The translations under genes and the position numbers were made by a program. A stretch of DNA of 55,112 nt from DATNIC01 sp035604635 (GTDB lineage: Bacteria; Vulcanimicrobiota; Vulcanimicrobiia; Vulcanimicrobiales; Vulcanimicrobiaceae), in assembly GCA_035604635.1 (NCBI GenBank), contig DATNIC010000022.1, positions 1-55,112 of the forward strand, written 5' to 3'. Of the stretch, positions 40,856 to 49,186 are shown one piece after another. Under the pieces are notes generated by a model. That model was not told the DNA's origin, ran no database searches, and worked only from the letters and a program-made list of their open reading frames with translations. Position 1 is the stretch's first letter, and every line of letters starts with the position of its first letter.

Positions 40856-41743
40856 ATGCGACTCATAACTCGAGCCGACCTGGACGGTTTGACCTGCGCG
40901 ATCCTCTTGCAAGAGGTGGAGAACATCGAAGCAGTCGATTTCGCCCACCCCAAGGACGTTCAGGACGGCAAGGTCGCTGTTACCAAGAACGATATCTTAG
41001 CAAACCTGCCGCACGATGCACGCGTCGGATTGTGGTTCGATCACCACGTCAGTCAGGCCGACAAGTCGTCCGGAGGGGATGTCGACGGCGCCTTCGCGGT
41101 CAAACCCAGCGCAGCGCGCGTCATCGTCGACCACTATAAGTCCGCGAAGTTCGATCGCTACAAGGAGTTGATGGAGGCGACCGACCGGCTGGATTCGGCG
41201 CAGCTGAACATGGACGACGTCGTTGCGCCGAAGGGCTGGATCCTCGTCGGCTACACGCTCGATCCTCGAACGGGCTTGGGGGCTTTCAAAGATTACTTCC
41301 TTCACTTGATGCAGCTCGCGAAGACCAAGACGATCGATCAGATCGTCGCCGATCCGCAGGTCAAGGACCGCATCGAGCGCGTGAAGACGGAAGAGGCCCA
41401 GTTCAAGGAACACGTCAAGGCCGACAGCCGCCAAGACGGTAACGTCGTGATCACCGATGTCCGCGGGAAGAAGAACCTGCCGACAGGCAATCGCTTCCTC
41501 ATTTATACCTTGTTTCCGACGGCGAACGTCTCCGTGAGGATCGCGGACGGACGGGCCGGCGAGTTCGTCTCGCTCCAGGTCGGGCACAGTATCTTCAATC
41601 GGACGTGCAAAACCAATGTCGGCGAGCTGATGGCGAAGCATGGCGGCGGCGGACACGTCGGCGCCGGTACGTGTCAGCCCAAGCCGGCAGACGCGGATCG
41701 CGTCCTCGGCGAGGTCGTGGACACGCTCAAGAAAAACGGCTAG
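40856..41743 (+). CDS. DHH-family phosphoesterase
   Basis: A 295-residue protein of the DHH/DHHA1 class. An early RADLDG replaces the usual DxDG loop, D62-H63-H64 is the metal-binding DHH motif, and GGGGHVGAG near residue 260 is the DHHA1 substrate loop. Relatives include nano-RNases, cyclic-di-nucleotide phosphodiesterases and exopolyphosphatases. The first-loop HD of nano-RNases is not evident. A GGAG motif lies 10 bases upstream of the ATG. The SDR gene follows after 6 bases. Confidence 0.82.
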   Translation: MRLITRADLDGLTCAILLQEVENIEAVDFAHPKDVQDGKVAVTKNDILANLPHDARVGLWFDHHVSQADKSSGGDVDGAFAVKPSAARVIVDHYKSAKFDRYKELMEATDRLDSAQLNMDDVVAPKGWILVGYTLDPRTGLGAFKDYFLHLMQLAKTKTIDQIVADPQVKDRIERVKTEEAQFKEHVKADSRQDGNVVITDVRGKKNLPTGNRFLIYTLFPTANVSVRIADGRAGEFVSLQVGHSIFNRTCKTNVGELMAKHGGGGHVGAGTCQPKPADADRVLGEVVDTLKKNG

Positions 41744-41749
41744 GAGCTC

Positions 41750-42547
41750 GTGTCGTTCATCGATCTGCGTCACCGGGTCAGCGTGGTCACCGGTGCGGCG
41801 CGAGGCATCGGCGCAGCGATCGCCGCTGAGCTTGCCGCTGCCGGTTCGCACATCGCGCTGCTCGACATCGAAGATCAAGCCGTCAAGGAGACAGCCGCCA
41901 AGATCGCCCGCGACGCCGGAATTCCCGTACGCGCGTACCGCGTCGACATGCGCGACCCGGCAGCGGTCGACACCGCGATCAAGGCCGTCGCTGCGGACTT
42001 CGGTGGAATCGATCACCTCGTCAACAACGCGGGCGTTCAATACATCTCCTCGATCGCCGAGTTTCCAATCGACAAGTGGGACCTCGTCACGCAGATCGAT
42101 CTCGATGGAGTGTTCTACGCGACGAAGGCGGCATGGCCGTTCCTCGTCGAGCGCAAACGCGGGCGCATCGTCAATATCGCGAGCGTTCAGGGGCTCATCG
42201 CATCGGAGTTCAAACCGGCCTACGTTGCCGCCAAACACGGCGTCGTCGGCCTAACGCGGGCGGCTGCGCTCGAAGGCGCGCCGGCCGGAATTACCGCCAA
42301 CGCGATCTGTCCCGGCGCCGTCATGACCGACCTCATCCGTAATCAAGCGGCCGATCTGGCGCGTTCGTACGGCGGCGGGATCTCCGAGGAGGAAGCGCTC
42401 GCTCGAGCCTTTCTGTCGGCCATGCCGACGAAGCGCTTCATCGAACCCGTCGAGGTCGCGCAGCTGTGTGTCTACCTTTGCACCGAATCGGCCCGCTCGA
42501 TCACCGGTGCGGCTATCTCGATCGACGGCGGCTGGTCGGCCCACTAG
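41750..42547 (+). CDS. Short-chain dehydrogenase, 3-hydroxybutyrate dehydrogenase-like
   Basis: A 265-residue classical SDR: VTGAARGIGAAI cofactor loop, NNAGVQYI, catalytic YVAAKHGVVGLT (Y-xxx-K), and ISIDGGW at the end. The NAGVQYISSIAEFP and LALARAFLS-type C-terminal region (EEALARAFLSAMPTKRF) resemble D-3-hydroxybutyrate dehydrogenases, which interconvert 3-hydroxybutyrate and acetoacetate. The GTG start has GGAG just upstream. It follows the DHH gene by 6 bases. Confidence 0.85.
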   Translation: MSFIDLRHRVSVVTGAARGIGAAIAAELAAAGSHIALLDIEDQAVKETAAKIARDAGIPVRAYRVDMRDPAAVDTAIKAVAADFGGIDHLVNNAGVQYISSIAEFPIDKWDLVTQIDLDGVFYATKAAWPFLVERKRGRIVNIASVQGLIASEFKPAYVAAKHGVVGLTRAAALEGAPAGITANAICPGAVMTDLIRNQAADLARSYGGGISEEEALARAFLSAMPTKRFIEPVEVAQLCVYLCTESARSITGAAISIDGGWSAH

Positions 42548-42550
42548 CTA

Positions 42551-42579
42551 TTGACAGCTGTGGTGCTTTGCGATACAAA
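42551..42579 (+). promoter_or_regulatory. Sigma70-type promoter giving a near-leaderless transcript
   Basis: TTGACA (42551-42556), a 17-base spacer and TACAAA (42574-42579) form a good -35/-10 pair. The expected start of transcription, about 7 bases on, lies within a few bases of the ATG at 42588, so the mRNA would have almost no leader. No Shine-Dalgarno is present. Confidence 0.7.
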
Positions 42580-42580
42580 G
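42566..42580. promoter_or_regulatory. Palindrome overlapping the -10 box, candidate operator
   Basis: CTTTG-CGATA-CAAAG is a perfect 5-bp inverted repeat with a 5-base spacer covering the -10 region. Its position suits repression, and the winged-helix protein encoded two genes downstream (43187-43540) is the natural candidate to bind it. Confidence 0.5.
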
Positions 42581-42587
42581 TAACACA

Positions 42588-43190
42588 ATGGAAGTTCAGC
42601 AGGCGCTTTCCGATCTGGCGGAAGTTCGCGGACGGCTCGCCGCACTCCAACGCTTCCACGGTTACTCGGCGGTCGCCGCCGGAGCCAGTGGCGTCGGAGC
42701 CTTCGTAGCCGGATATTTGCAACTCCAGACTGCGGCGATGCCGCGCTCGGCGGGAGACCAACACGCGTACATCGTCATCTGGCTGACGTGTTTGGCTGCG
42801 GCGCTCGCGCTCAATTACGGCGCCGTCGTCGCGTGGGTCTTTCGCAATCGCGGCCCGCGCGCGCAAAGCCAATTTCGCTCGGCCGCCCTGACGATCGCGC
42901 CGAGCATCGTGTTGGGCGGAGCGCTGAGCGTCGCGCTGGTCGATCACGCCGCCTACACGCTCTTGCCTGGGACGTGGTTTGCATGCTATGGCATAGGGCT
43001 CTTTGCCTCGCGTGACATGCTTCCGAGGCGAACGATGCGGGTCACGCTCGCGTTTGCGGCGCTTGCGCTCCTGTTTCTGCTGACGCCGCTGGAGGCCGTC
43101 GCACTGGCGTGGTGGGTGATGCCGCTCGGATTCGGCTGCGGCCAGATCGGCATCGGTTACCTGCTGTGGCGCGATGAGGCTCGCCGGTGA
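42588..43190 (+). CDS. Hypothetical membrane protein (paired with wHTH regulator)
   Basis: A 200-residue protein. A short N-terminal helix with possible coiled-coil character (EVQQALSDLAEVRGRLAALQRF) is followed by about five or six transmembrane helices. I do not recognise its family by name. Membrane proteins of this length are often encoded directly before a small winged-helix regulator, as here, where the stop and the next start overlap as GTGA. It is transcribed from the promoter at 42551. It might sense a membrane signal for the regulator, but that is a guess. Confidence 0.7.
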   Translation: MEVQQALSDLAEVRGRLAALQRFHGYSAVAAGASGVGAFVAGYLQLQTAAMPRSAGDQHAYIVIWLTCLAAALALNYGAVVAWVFRNRGPRAQSQFRSAALTIAPSIVLGGALSVALVDHAAYTLLPGTWFACYGIGLFASRDMLPRRTMRVTLAFAALALLFLLTPLEAVALAWWVMPLGFGCGQIGIGYLLWRDEARR

Positions 43191-43540
43191 ACGCGAAGGA
43201 CGCACCGTTTGCGTATCCCGGCCTAGAGCGTATTTTTCACGAACGCGGCCGGCTCGCGCTATGCACGTGCTTGATCGCGCATCCGGCCGGGCTGAGCTTT
43301 ACGGAGCTGCAGGCGGCATGCGATCTGACCGACGGCAACTTAAACCGGCATCTTCATGCGCTCGCTGAAGTCGGGATCGTCGCGATCGAGAAGCAGCGCG
43401 GCCGGGGACGAGCGTTGACCGTCTGCCGGATTACGAGGCGTGGCCGCGAGCGGTTCCTCGCGTATGTCGACGAACTCGAGTCGGTCGTGCGCGACGTTCA
43501 CGAAAGCGCGCCGGCCAAGGGAAGGCTGGCCGCGACATGA
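43187..43540 (+). CDS. Winged-helix transcriptional regulator (ArsR/MarR-like, HTH_27 type)
   Basis: A 117-residue protein made almost entirely of one winged-helix domain. The recognition segment is SFTELQAACDLTDGNLNRHLHALAEVG, and the wing is IEKQRGRGRALTVCRITRRGRERF. There is no separate ligand domain. The GTG start overlaps the preceding stop (GTGA), and its own stop overlaps the uppS start (ATGA). Autoregulation through the palindrome at 42566-42580 is likely. Co-transcription would tie isoprenoid synthesis to the same signal. Confidence 0.82.
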   Translation: MNAKDAPFAYPGLERIFHERGRLALCTCLIAHPAGLSFTELQAACDLTDGNLNRHLHALAEVGIVAIEKQRGRGRALTVCRITRRGRERFLAYVDELESVVRDVHESAPAKGRLAAT

Positions 43541-44229
43541 CGCCTCGACACATCGCGATCATCATGGACGGAAATCGCCGCTGGGCGCGCGATCGCGGCT
43601 TGCCGGCCGCGGTGGGTTACCAGCGAGGCGTGACGGCGTTGCGGCGCACGCTGCGGGCCGCGCACGCCGAAAAAATCCGAGTCGTCACCGCGTACGCGTT
43701 CTCCGAAGAGAACTGGAGCCGTCCGAGCGCCGAAGTCGATTTCCTCATGAGTTTGTGCGTCCAAGCAGCGCAAGACGAGTTGCGGTCGCTCGTCGCCGAG
43801 CGAGTACGGGTCCGGTTGTGCGGGCGCAGCGAGCGTCTACCGGAGCGCACGCGCTCCGCGCTGGAACGGCTCGTCGCTCAGACTGCGCAAAACGACGGAA
43901 TTACTCTCAATCTAGCGATCAATTACGGAGCGCGAAGCGAGATCGGCGACGCCGTCCGCACGCTGGTGCGCGAGGTGAAGGCCGGTCTGCGCGACGTCGA
44001 CTCGATCGACGAGCATGCCGTTCGCAGCTGTCTGTACACCGCCGATCTTCCGGATCCTGACCTCGTGATCCGTACCGGTGGGGAACTGCGCCTCTCGAAC
44101 TTCCTGCTCTTCCAAGCGGCGTACGCCGAGTTCTGGGCGACCGATGTCTACTGGCCCGACTTCGGCGAAGACGAGTTGCGCGGAGCCCTCGACGACTTCG
44201 CCTTGCGGCAGCGCCGGTACGGGACCTAG
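43537..44229 (+). CDS. uppS: Isoprenyl transferase (undecaprenyl diphosphate synthase)
   Basis: A 230-residue cis-prenyltransferase. HIAIIMDGNRRWARDRGLP contains the catalytic Asp11. Further family motifs are AYAFSEENWSRP, LNLAINYGAR and PDLVIRTGGELRLSNFLLFQAAYAE (in two parts). It makes the C55 lipid carrier for peptidoglycan and glycan synthesis. Its ATG overlaps the stop of the winged-helix gene, so translation is coupled. The stop overlaps the convergent DUF2461 gene by 4 bases. Confidence 0.93.
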   Translation: MTPRHIAIIMDGNRRWARDRGLPAAVGYQRGVTALRRTLRAAHAEKIRVVTAYAFSEENWSRPSAEVDFLMSLCVQAAQDELRSLVAERVRVRLCGRSERLPERTRSALERLVAQTAQNDGITLNLAINYGARSEIGDAVRTLVREVKAGLRDVDSIDEHAVRSCLYTADLPDPDLVIRTGGELRLSNFLLFQAAYAEFWATDVYWPDFGEDELRGALDDFALRQRRYGT

Positions 44230-44900
44230 GCATCTTCATTTTCGAGCTGCCAGCCGTAACGTAGCAGCGGCCCTGCGGCCTCGATGAACGTCATGACGGT
44301 CGCGGACAGCCGGGAGCCGGCGAGCTCGCGTTGCGTCAACGTGCGACGCACGGCGAAGGAGCGCAAGCGAAAGTACGGGGCGAGCGGAGAAGCCGCGAAC
44401 GATTCGAAACCGCGCGGCATGCGCCGTAGTGCGTCGTCCCAGTCCTCCGGCGGCCTGATGCGTAAACGTTTGGCTTGCAGCGCCGCGACAACGCGCGCAA
44501 AGCGCTTGGGTTCCCCGGCCAGAGCGCGGCGCCAGCGCTGCAAGAGCGGCGGCGGAGGCTGAAAAAACGCGACCGAGACCCATGAGCCTTCCGGCGAGAT
44601 GCGGATGTACAGGCCGCCCTGCGTCGTCCGTTCGCCGTCGCGCGAAAGATACGCAGCGGCGTAGGTCTTGAACGGACGCTTGTCCGGCGAAAAACGGATG
44701 TCGCGGTAGACGCGAAAGATCGAGCGGCGCTCGTCCCCGTAGAGCGGAATCCCGCGCCGTGCGCAGGCCGCGTCAAGCGCGGCGACCAAGCGCCGCATCG
44801 GCAGCAGAACCGCCGCCTGGTACTGCTCCTTATGACGCGCAAACCACTCGCGATCGTTATGCCGTTCCAGCGCTCGCAAGAATGAAATCGCCTCGAGCAT
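44226..44900 (-). CDS. DUF2461 / TIGR02453 family protein
   Basis: A 224-residue cytoplasmic protein beginning FLRALERHNDREWFARHKEQY, with FSPDKRPFKTYAAAYLSRDG in the middle; both are hallmarks of DUF2461. The biochemical function of the family is not established. It starts 30 bases downstream of the cNMP-GGDEF gene stop on the same strand, so the two may be co-transcribed. Confidence 0.85.
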   Translation of the reverse strand: MLEAISFLRALERHNDREWFARHKEQYQAAVLLPMRRLVAALDAACARRGIPLYGDERRSIFRVYRDIRFSPDKRPFKTYAAAYLSRDGERTTQGGLYIRISPEGSWVSVAFFQPPPPLLQRWRRALAGEPKRFARVVAALQAKRLRIRPPEDWDDALRRMPRGFESFAASPLAPYFRLRSFAVRRTLTQRELAGSRLSATVMTFIEAAGPLLRYGWQLENEDA

Positions 44901-44930
44901 TCGGTCCCCTACTAGGCGTGTTGAGCGGGA

Positions 44931-46118
44931 TCAGGCTATGACGCGCTGATCGTCGCCCTCGCCGACGTCACCCAGCACCGTCGACTCGATGCAATTGCGT
45001 CCGGCCGCCTTTGCGCGGTAGAGATAGTCATCCGAAGCTTGCATGAAACCGGCCATCGTGGCGTCGCGATCGGCATGCTGGGTCGCGATGCCCGCGCTAA
45101 CCGTGACGATGCCGCCTTCGTTTGCCGGGTGCGGGATCGCCAGCGCCGCGACCGCTGCGCGCATGGTCTCGGCAATGCGATTCGCGGCTTCGGAGTTCGT
45201 CCCGGGCAAGATCGCCGAAAATTCTTCGCCGCCGTAGCGCGCAAAAAGGTCGCTGCGCCGCTGAACGCACTTCGACATCGCTCGAGCGACGCTCTTGAGC
45301 GCGGTGTCGCCTGCGCCGTGGCCGAACGTATCGTTGTATTGCTTGAAGTGATCGATGTCGAGGATGATCAATGAGATCGGTCGTTTCGAGCGCATCGCGT
45401 GCGCCCATTCGACGTTCAAACGTTCGTCGAAAGATCGGCGGTTGGCGACGCCGGTGAGCCCGTCGCGCGTCGCGAGTTCAAAGAGCTGTCGGCGCTCCGC
45501 CTCGGCCGAGTAGAAAAGCTCGCTCAAATACGAGAAGTCATGGGTGAGGCGCTGCGTGATCAAACCGATCAAGTAGAATCCAATCCGAGGATTGCGTTTG
45601 ACGACCGTAATCAAGTCCTCGGCCTGCATCTCGAGCGCGCTGATGTCGGTCTCAGCTTTTGCGCCGAGCGTTCGCCGGCGTTCTCGCGTGAAGAGCGCGA
45701 TCTCGCCGAAGAGCGTCCCTTTCGCGACGTGCTCGTTGATTTCGGGAAGATTGATGCTTCCCTCGATGAGGTAAAACAAACTCGTCGCCTTGTCGCCGCG
45801 GGTGAAAATCGTCTCGCCCGCGCTAAACTTGCGCGGCGCCATGAACGGCCGCAGCGCTGCGAGCAGATTTTCGTCGGTGACGTCGGACCCGACAACGGAC
45901 ATGAGCCGGCCCAGAGCGATGAGCTTGGCCGCCGCGATGATCACCGCGATCGCGGCGCACGTTGCAGCGATGGAGAGTCCCGCGAAAAGCGCGCCGAGCG
46001 CAAGCAACAACCCGCCGACGGCAACATACTCGCGCACGCGTCGCGGCCCCGGCGCGCTTGCCGCGCCGATCAACAGAACGGATCCCACGTCCGTAACGGC
46101 AACGGCCGGGTCGAGCAT
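44931..46118 (-). CDS. Diguanylate cyclase with N-terminal membrane helices and cNMP-binding domain
   Basis: A 395-residue protein. Two or so hydrophobic helices (about 34-72) precede a cyclic-nucleotide-binding-like domain (about 85-195; FSAGETIFTRGDKATSLFYLIEGSI, GTLFGEIALF). A short helix then leads to a GGDEF domain (about 215-380). The active-site loop is G296-GEEF, and R287-xx-D290 five residues before it is a product-inhibition I-site, so it should make c-di-GMP with feedback control. It is divergent from the ABC exporter gene by 48 bases. Confidence 0.92.
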   Translation of the reverse strand: MLDPAVAVTDVGSVLLIGAASAPGPRRVREYVAVGGLLLALGALFAGLSIAATCAAIAVIIAAAKLIALGRLMSVVGSDVTDENLLAALRPFMAPRKFSAGETIFTRGDKATSLFYLIEGSINLPEINEHVAKGTLFGEIALFTRERRRTLGAKAETDISALEMQAEDLITVVKRNPRIGFYLIGLITQRLTHDFSYLSELFYSAEAERRQLFELATRDGLTGVANRRSFDERLNVEWAHAMRSKRPISLIILDIDHFKQYNDTFGHGAGDTALKSVARAMSKCVQRRSDLFARYGGEEFSAILPGTNSEAANRIAETMRAAVAALAIPHPANEGGIVTVSAGIATQHADRDATMAGFMQASDDYLYRAKAAGRNCIESTVLGDVGEGDDQRVIA

Positions 46119-46166
46119 ACGGCCTCTTTCAGAGGAGGGGGGCGCTCACCTTCGAACCGGGCGGGC

Positions 46167-47951
46167 ATGCAGCCATGGCGTGCGCTGCGACGCATTCTTA
46201 CCATCGCTTTACACGGCCGCCGGGCCGCTTTTTCGTTTTCCCTTGGAGGCATGATGCTGGCGAGCGCGCTCCAGCTGGTCCCGCCCGTGCTCCTCGGCGC
46301 GTTCCTAAACGTCCTCGTCGAAGCCGGTAGGACGCCGCCGGCCCAAACGCAGGTGCGGATGAACGAACTGATCCTCGCGATTGTGATAAGCGTCGCAGTG
46401 AGCTCGCTGCTGCGCTACGCCGCCGATGTTTGGGGAAATGCCGTGAGCGGGGGCGCGACTTTGGCGCTGCGGTTGCGCGTGCACCAGGCGGTCCTCTCGA
46501 TGTCCCTCGCGACGCAGAGCACGTTCGACTCGGGCTCGATCAAATACAGGGTAGCAGACGATACCGGCGCCATGGAACAGTTCGTCGGGGTGGTCGTCCC
46601 GAGCTTGGCCGTCAACCTGGTCTTGATCGTCGGCGGTTTGATCGTCGTCCTGGTTCGCGCCCCGTTCATGTCGCTCATCGTCATCGTCCCGGCGATCATG
46701 TTGGCGATCGGGACGTACGTCGTGCGGCGCGTCTCGGCGAACCTGTTCAAGGGCGAAGTGAAGTACTCGACCGAGCTCTGGACGCGGCTTGCCGAGCTCG
46801 TCGCGGGCGCAAAGGCGATACGGCTCTTCGGGCGCGAGCAACATCAACAAGAGCTGTTTTCGGAGTCGGCCCGCGCTCTCCGTGAGAATCAACGCGCCAA
46901 TGTTCTCGCGAACACGAGGTACGGCCAAGCACTGGCGCTCGCGAGCGCGGCCTGCACCTACCTCTTATATTATCTCGGCGGCCTGCGCGTCGTGGCACCG
47001 GACGGCGGTTTGCGCGCCGGAGATTTGATCGCGCTCGTCCCGATCGCGATGTTCCTGTTCAGTCCGCTCACGCAGATCGCGGGGATGCTGGGCCTGATCT
47101 GGAAGGGCGCGACCGCCGCGCAACGTCTGTGCGAGCTCCTCGACGCGCCGGCAACCACCGTCGAAAGGCCGCGCGCATTTCATCCGCGCGGCCCGGTTGT
47201 GCTGAGCGACTTGCGCTTCGACTACGATCCGCGACGCGAGGTGCTGCGCGGACTTTCCCTGCGGGTCGAACCCGGCGAGCTCGTCGCGCTGGTCGGCCGG
47301 AGCGGAGCCGGTAAGAGTACGGTGCTCAACGTCCTCTGCCGGTTGTTCGAACCGAGCGCCGGATCGATCGTGTGGGGCGGCGTCGACTCCCGCTCTGTCG
47401 ACCCGCGCGCGTGGCGGGCGGCGATCGGCGTCGTGATGCAAGAGACATTCCTGTTCAGGGAGAGCGTGTTCGAAAACATTCGTTGCGGCCGGTCTTGGCT
47501 CACCGATGAGGACGTCGAGCGCGCGGCGCGACTGGCCGGCGTCGAGCGCTTCATCGATCAACTCGCGGACGGCTACGAAACCCGCCTCGGTGACGGCGGC
47601 GGCGATCTCTCGGGAGGGCAGAAGCAACGCCTCGGCATCGCCCGCGCGCTCGCGTCCGATCCCGCGCTCATCGTCCTCGACGAGCCGACCGCGTCGCTCG
47701 ACGGTGAAGCCGAGCGGATTTTTCTCGATGCCCTGACGTCGATCGTGCGCGACCGGATGGGTCTGGTGATCGCGCACCGCTTCTCGACGATCCGCTGTGC
47801 CGATCGCATCGTCGTCATCGACGACGGCCGCGCCATAGAGGGCGGGACGCTCGAGGAGCTGATGCGCGAGCCACGCAGCGTCTTCCGCTCGCTCTTCGAT
47901 CGGGGCGCGCTTGCGTCCGAGGGGATGTTCGACGATGCGATCGCTTTCTAG
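46167..47951 (+). CDS. ABC exporter half-transporter (fused membrane and ATPase domains)
   Basis: A 594-residue protein with a six-helix membrane domain (residues about 20-310) and an ATPase domain (about 345-580) carrying GRSGAGKST, LSGGQKQRLGIARAL and LIVLDEPTASLD, then AHRFSTI. It probably works as a homodimer to export lipids, peptides or drugs. Reading upstream of the ATG at 46167 enters the divergent GGDEF gene, so this ATG is preferred; a purine-rich AGAGGAGGGG lies about 25 bases upstream, too far to be ideal. The 3' end overlaps the next gene by 17 bases. Confidence 0.9.
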   Translation: MQPWRALRRILTIALHGRRAAFSFSLGGMMLASALQLVPPVLLGAFLNVLVEAGRTPPAQTQVRMNELILAIVISVAVSSLLRYAADVWGNAVSGGATLALRLRVHQAVLSMSLATQSTFDSGSIKYRVADDTGAMEQFVGVVVPSLAVNLVLIVGGLIVVLVRAPFMSLIVIVPAIMLAIGTYVVRRVSANLFKGEVKYSTELWTRLAELVAGAKAIRLFGREQHQQELFSESARALRENQRANVLANTRYGQALALASAACTYLLYYLGGLRVVAPDGGLRAGDLIALVPIAMFLFSPLTQIAGMLGLIWKGATAAQRLCELLDAPATTVERPRAFHPRGPVVLSDLRFDYDPRREVLRGLSLRVEPGELVALVGRSGAGKSTVLNVLCRLFEPSAGSIVWGGVDSRSVDPRAWRAAIGVVMQETFLFRESVFENIRCGRSWLTDEDVERAARLAGVERFIDQLADGYETRLGDGGGDLSGGQKQRLGIARALASDPALIVLDEPTASLDGEAERIFLDALTSIVRDRMGLVIAHRFSTIRCADRIVVIDDGRAIEGGTLEELMREPRSVFRSLFDRGALASEGMFDDAIAF

Positions 47952-49086
47952 ACGAAGCGCGCTCGTCGCGATACTGGCCTGCATCCCCGCGTTCTTTGCG
48001 CCGCCTTCGGCTGCGCAGAGTCGTGCCCCGATTCTCATCGGCGCGGTCCTGACGCTGACGGGAAGCAGTTCCGTTCCCGGACTCTCGACCGCTGCCAGTC
48101 TAGACGCCGTCGTTCGGCACGTCAACGCGAAAGGCGGGATCGCGGGCCGGCCTCTCGAGGTGCGGATCCTCGACGACGGCGGCAACGCGGACCACGCGGT
48201 CGAGGAGCTCAAGCGTCTCGCGAATGAGGCGGACGTGATCGCCGTCGTCGGAGCTACGCAACGTTCGACGGCTGCCGCACTCGAGCAAGCGGCAAACGAA
48301 GCGCAGATTCCCTTCCTTTCGCTTGCGCCGCGCCAAGCGGGCGGCGAGCCGGTCTTGCCGTGGGTGTTCCGCCTCGCGGTCCCGGAACCGGTGCGCATCG
48401 GATTGCTGATCGATTACGCCAAGCGCCACTCGCTTTCGCGATTGGCCGTTCTGTTCTCGAATGACGAGTACGGTCAAAATGCGGCGAAGATCGGGAGCCA
48501 GCTTGCGACGTCAGCCGGCCTAACGATCGTCAACAGCGAGCCACTCCCCGCCGGAAATAAGGTCGACGACGCATACGTGCTCCGCGCGAAAGCGAATGGG
48601 ACGCAGTCCTTCTTGGCGTTCGTGAGCGAGCGCCGCCCGATCGTGCTTGCGAAGGCGATGGCTGTTCGCACGCCCGGTCTGTCCGCGCTCTCCGACGTGC
48701 CGGCCGCTACGGCCGACTTCTTGCGCGCCGCCGGAAAAGAGGCGAACTATTGGCGGATCGCTTCTCCCAAGGTCGCCGTCGCGCAGTTGGTCCCGGCGTC
48801 GGATCCGTTACATGCGGCGATCGTCGACTTCGTGAGTCTCTACCCGCCCTCCGTCCGGCCCGATGCGATCTCGGGGAGTGCCCACGACGCGCTCATGATG
48901 GTGATCGATGCGACGCGATCGGCAGGCCCCGATCGAGCAAAGATCAGGGCTGCGCTCGAGAGCGGAAAAGAGTTCGTCGGCGCGATGGGCGTCTATAGCA
49001 TGAGTCCGAGCGATCACGGCGCGGTCGACTCGCAAGGGCTCACGCTGATCGAAGGTAGCAGCGGAACCTGGAAAAAGGCCGACTAG
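47935..49086 (+). CDS. Periplasmic solute-binding protein (branched-chain amino acid / Leu-Ile-Val type)
   Basis: A 383-residue exported protein with a signal peptide ending near PSAAQS, then PILIGAVLTLTGSSSVPG, the start of the Peripla_BP_6 fold. VVGATQRSTAAALEQAANEAQIPFLSL (in parts) and LFSNDEYGQNAA are family features. The ATG at 47935 has GAGGGG upstream and overlaps the exporter gene. No matching importer permeases or ATPase are next to it, so it is either an orphan binding protein or uses a transporter encoded elsewhere. A long inverted repeat begins at its stop codon. Confidence 0.87.
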   Translation: MRSLSRRSALVAILACIPAFFAPPSAAQSRAPILIGAVLTLTGSSSVPGLSTAASLDAVVRHVNAKGGIAGRPLEVRILDDGGNADHAVEELKRLANEADVIAVVGATQRSTAAALEQAANEAQIPFLSLAPRQAGGEPVLPWVFRLAVPEPVRIGLLIDYAKRHSLSRLAVLFSNDEYGQNAAKIGSQLATSAGLTIVNSEPLPAGNKVDDAYVLRAKANGTQSFLAFVSERRPIVLAKAMAVRTPGLSALSDVPAATADFLRAAGKEANYWRIASPKVAVAQLVPASDPLHAAIVDFVSLYPPSVRPDAISGSAHDALMMVIDATRSAGPDRAKIRAALESGKEFVGAMGVYSMSPSDHGAVDSQGLTLIEGSSGTWKKAD

Positions 49087-49186
49087 GAAGTCCTCATTTA
49101 GCCCAGGGCTTCGTTGCCGAAACGCTCATTTGCTAAAGCAAACTCCGCGTTCCGGCGCCTCGCCCTAGACTAAATGAGAACTTCCT
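49085..49186. repeat. Long imperfect inverted repeat between convergent genes
   Basis: Two arms of about 49 bases (49085-49133 and 49138-49186) around a TAAA loop. The outer 17 bases AGGAAGTCCTCATTTAG pair with CTAAATGAGAACTTCCT with one mismatch. The inner part pairs less well, and the tip TTTGC-TAAA-GCAAA is perfect. The palindrome contains or touches the TAG stop codons of both flanking genes. It could be a bidirectional terminator or a small non-autonomous mobile element. Confidence 0.75.

Noticed and set aside
45399..46166. Long in-frame extension upstream of the ABC exporter (open for 256 further codons)
   Set aside because: It lies antisense to the GGDEF gene, has no family resemblance, and the membrane domain begins naturally at the ATG at 46167.
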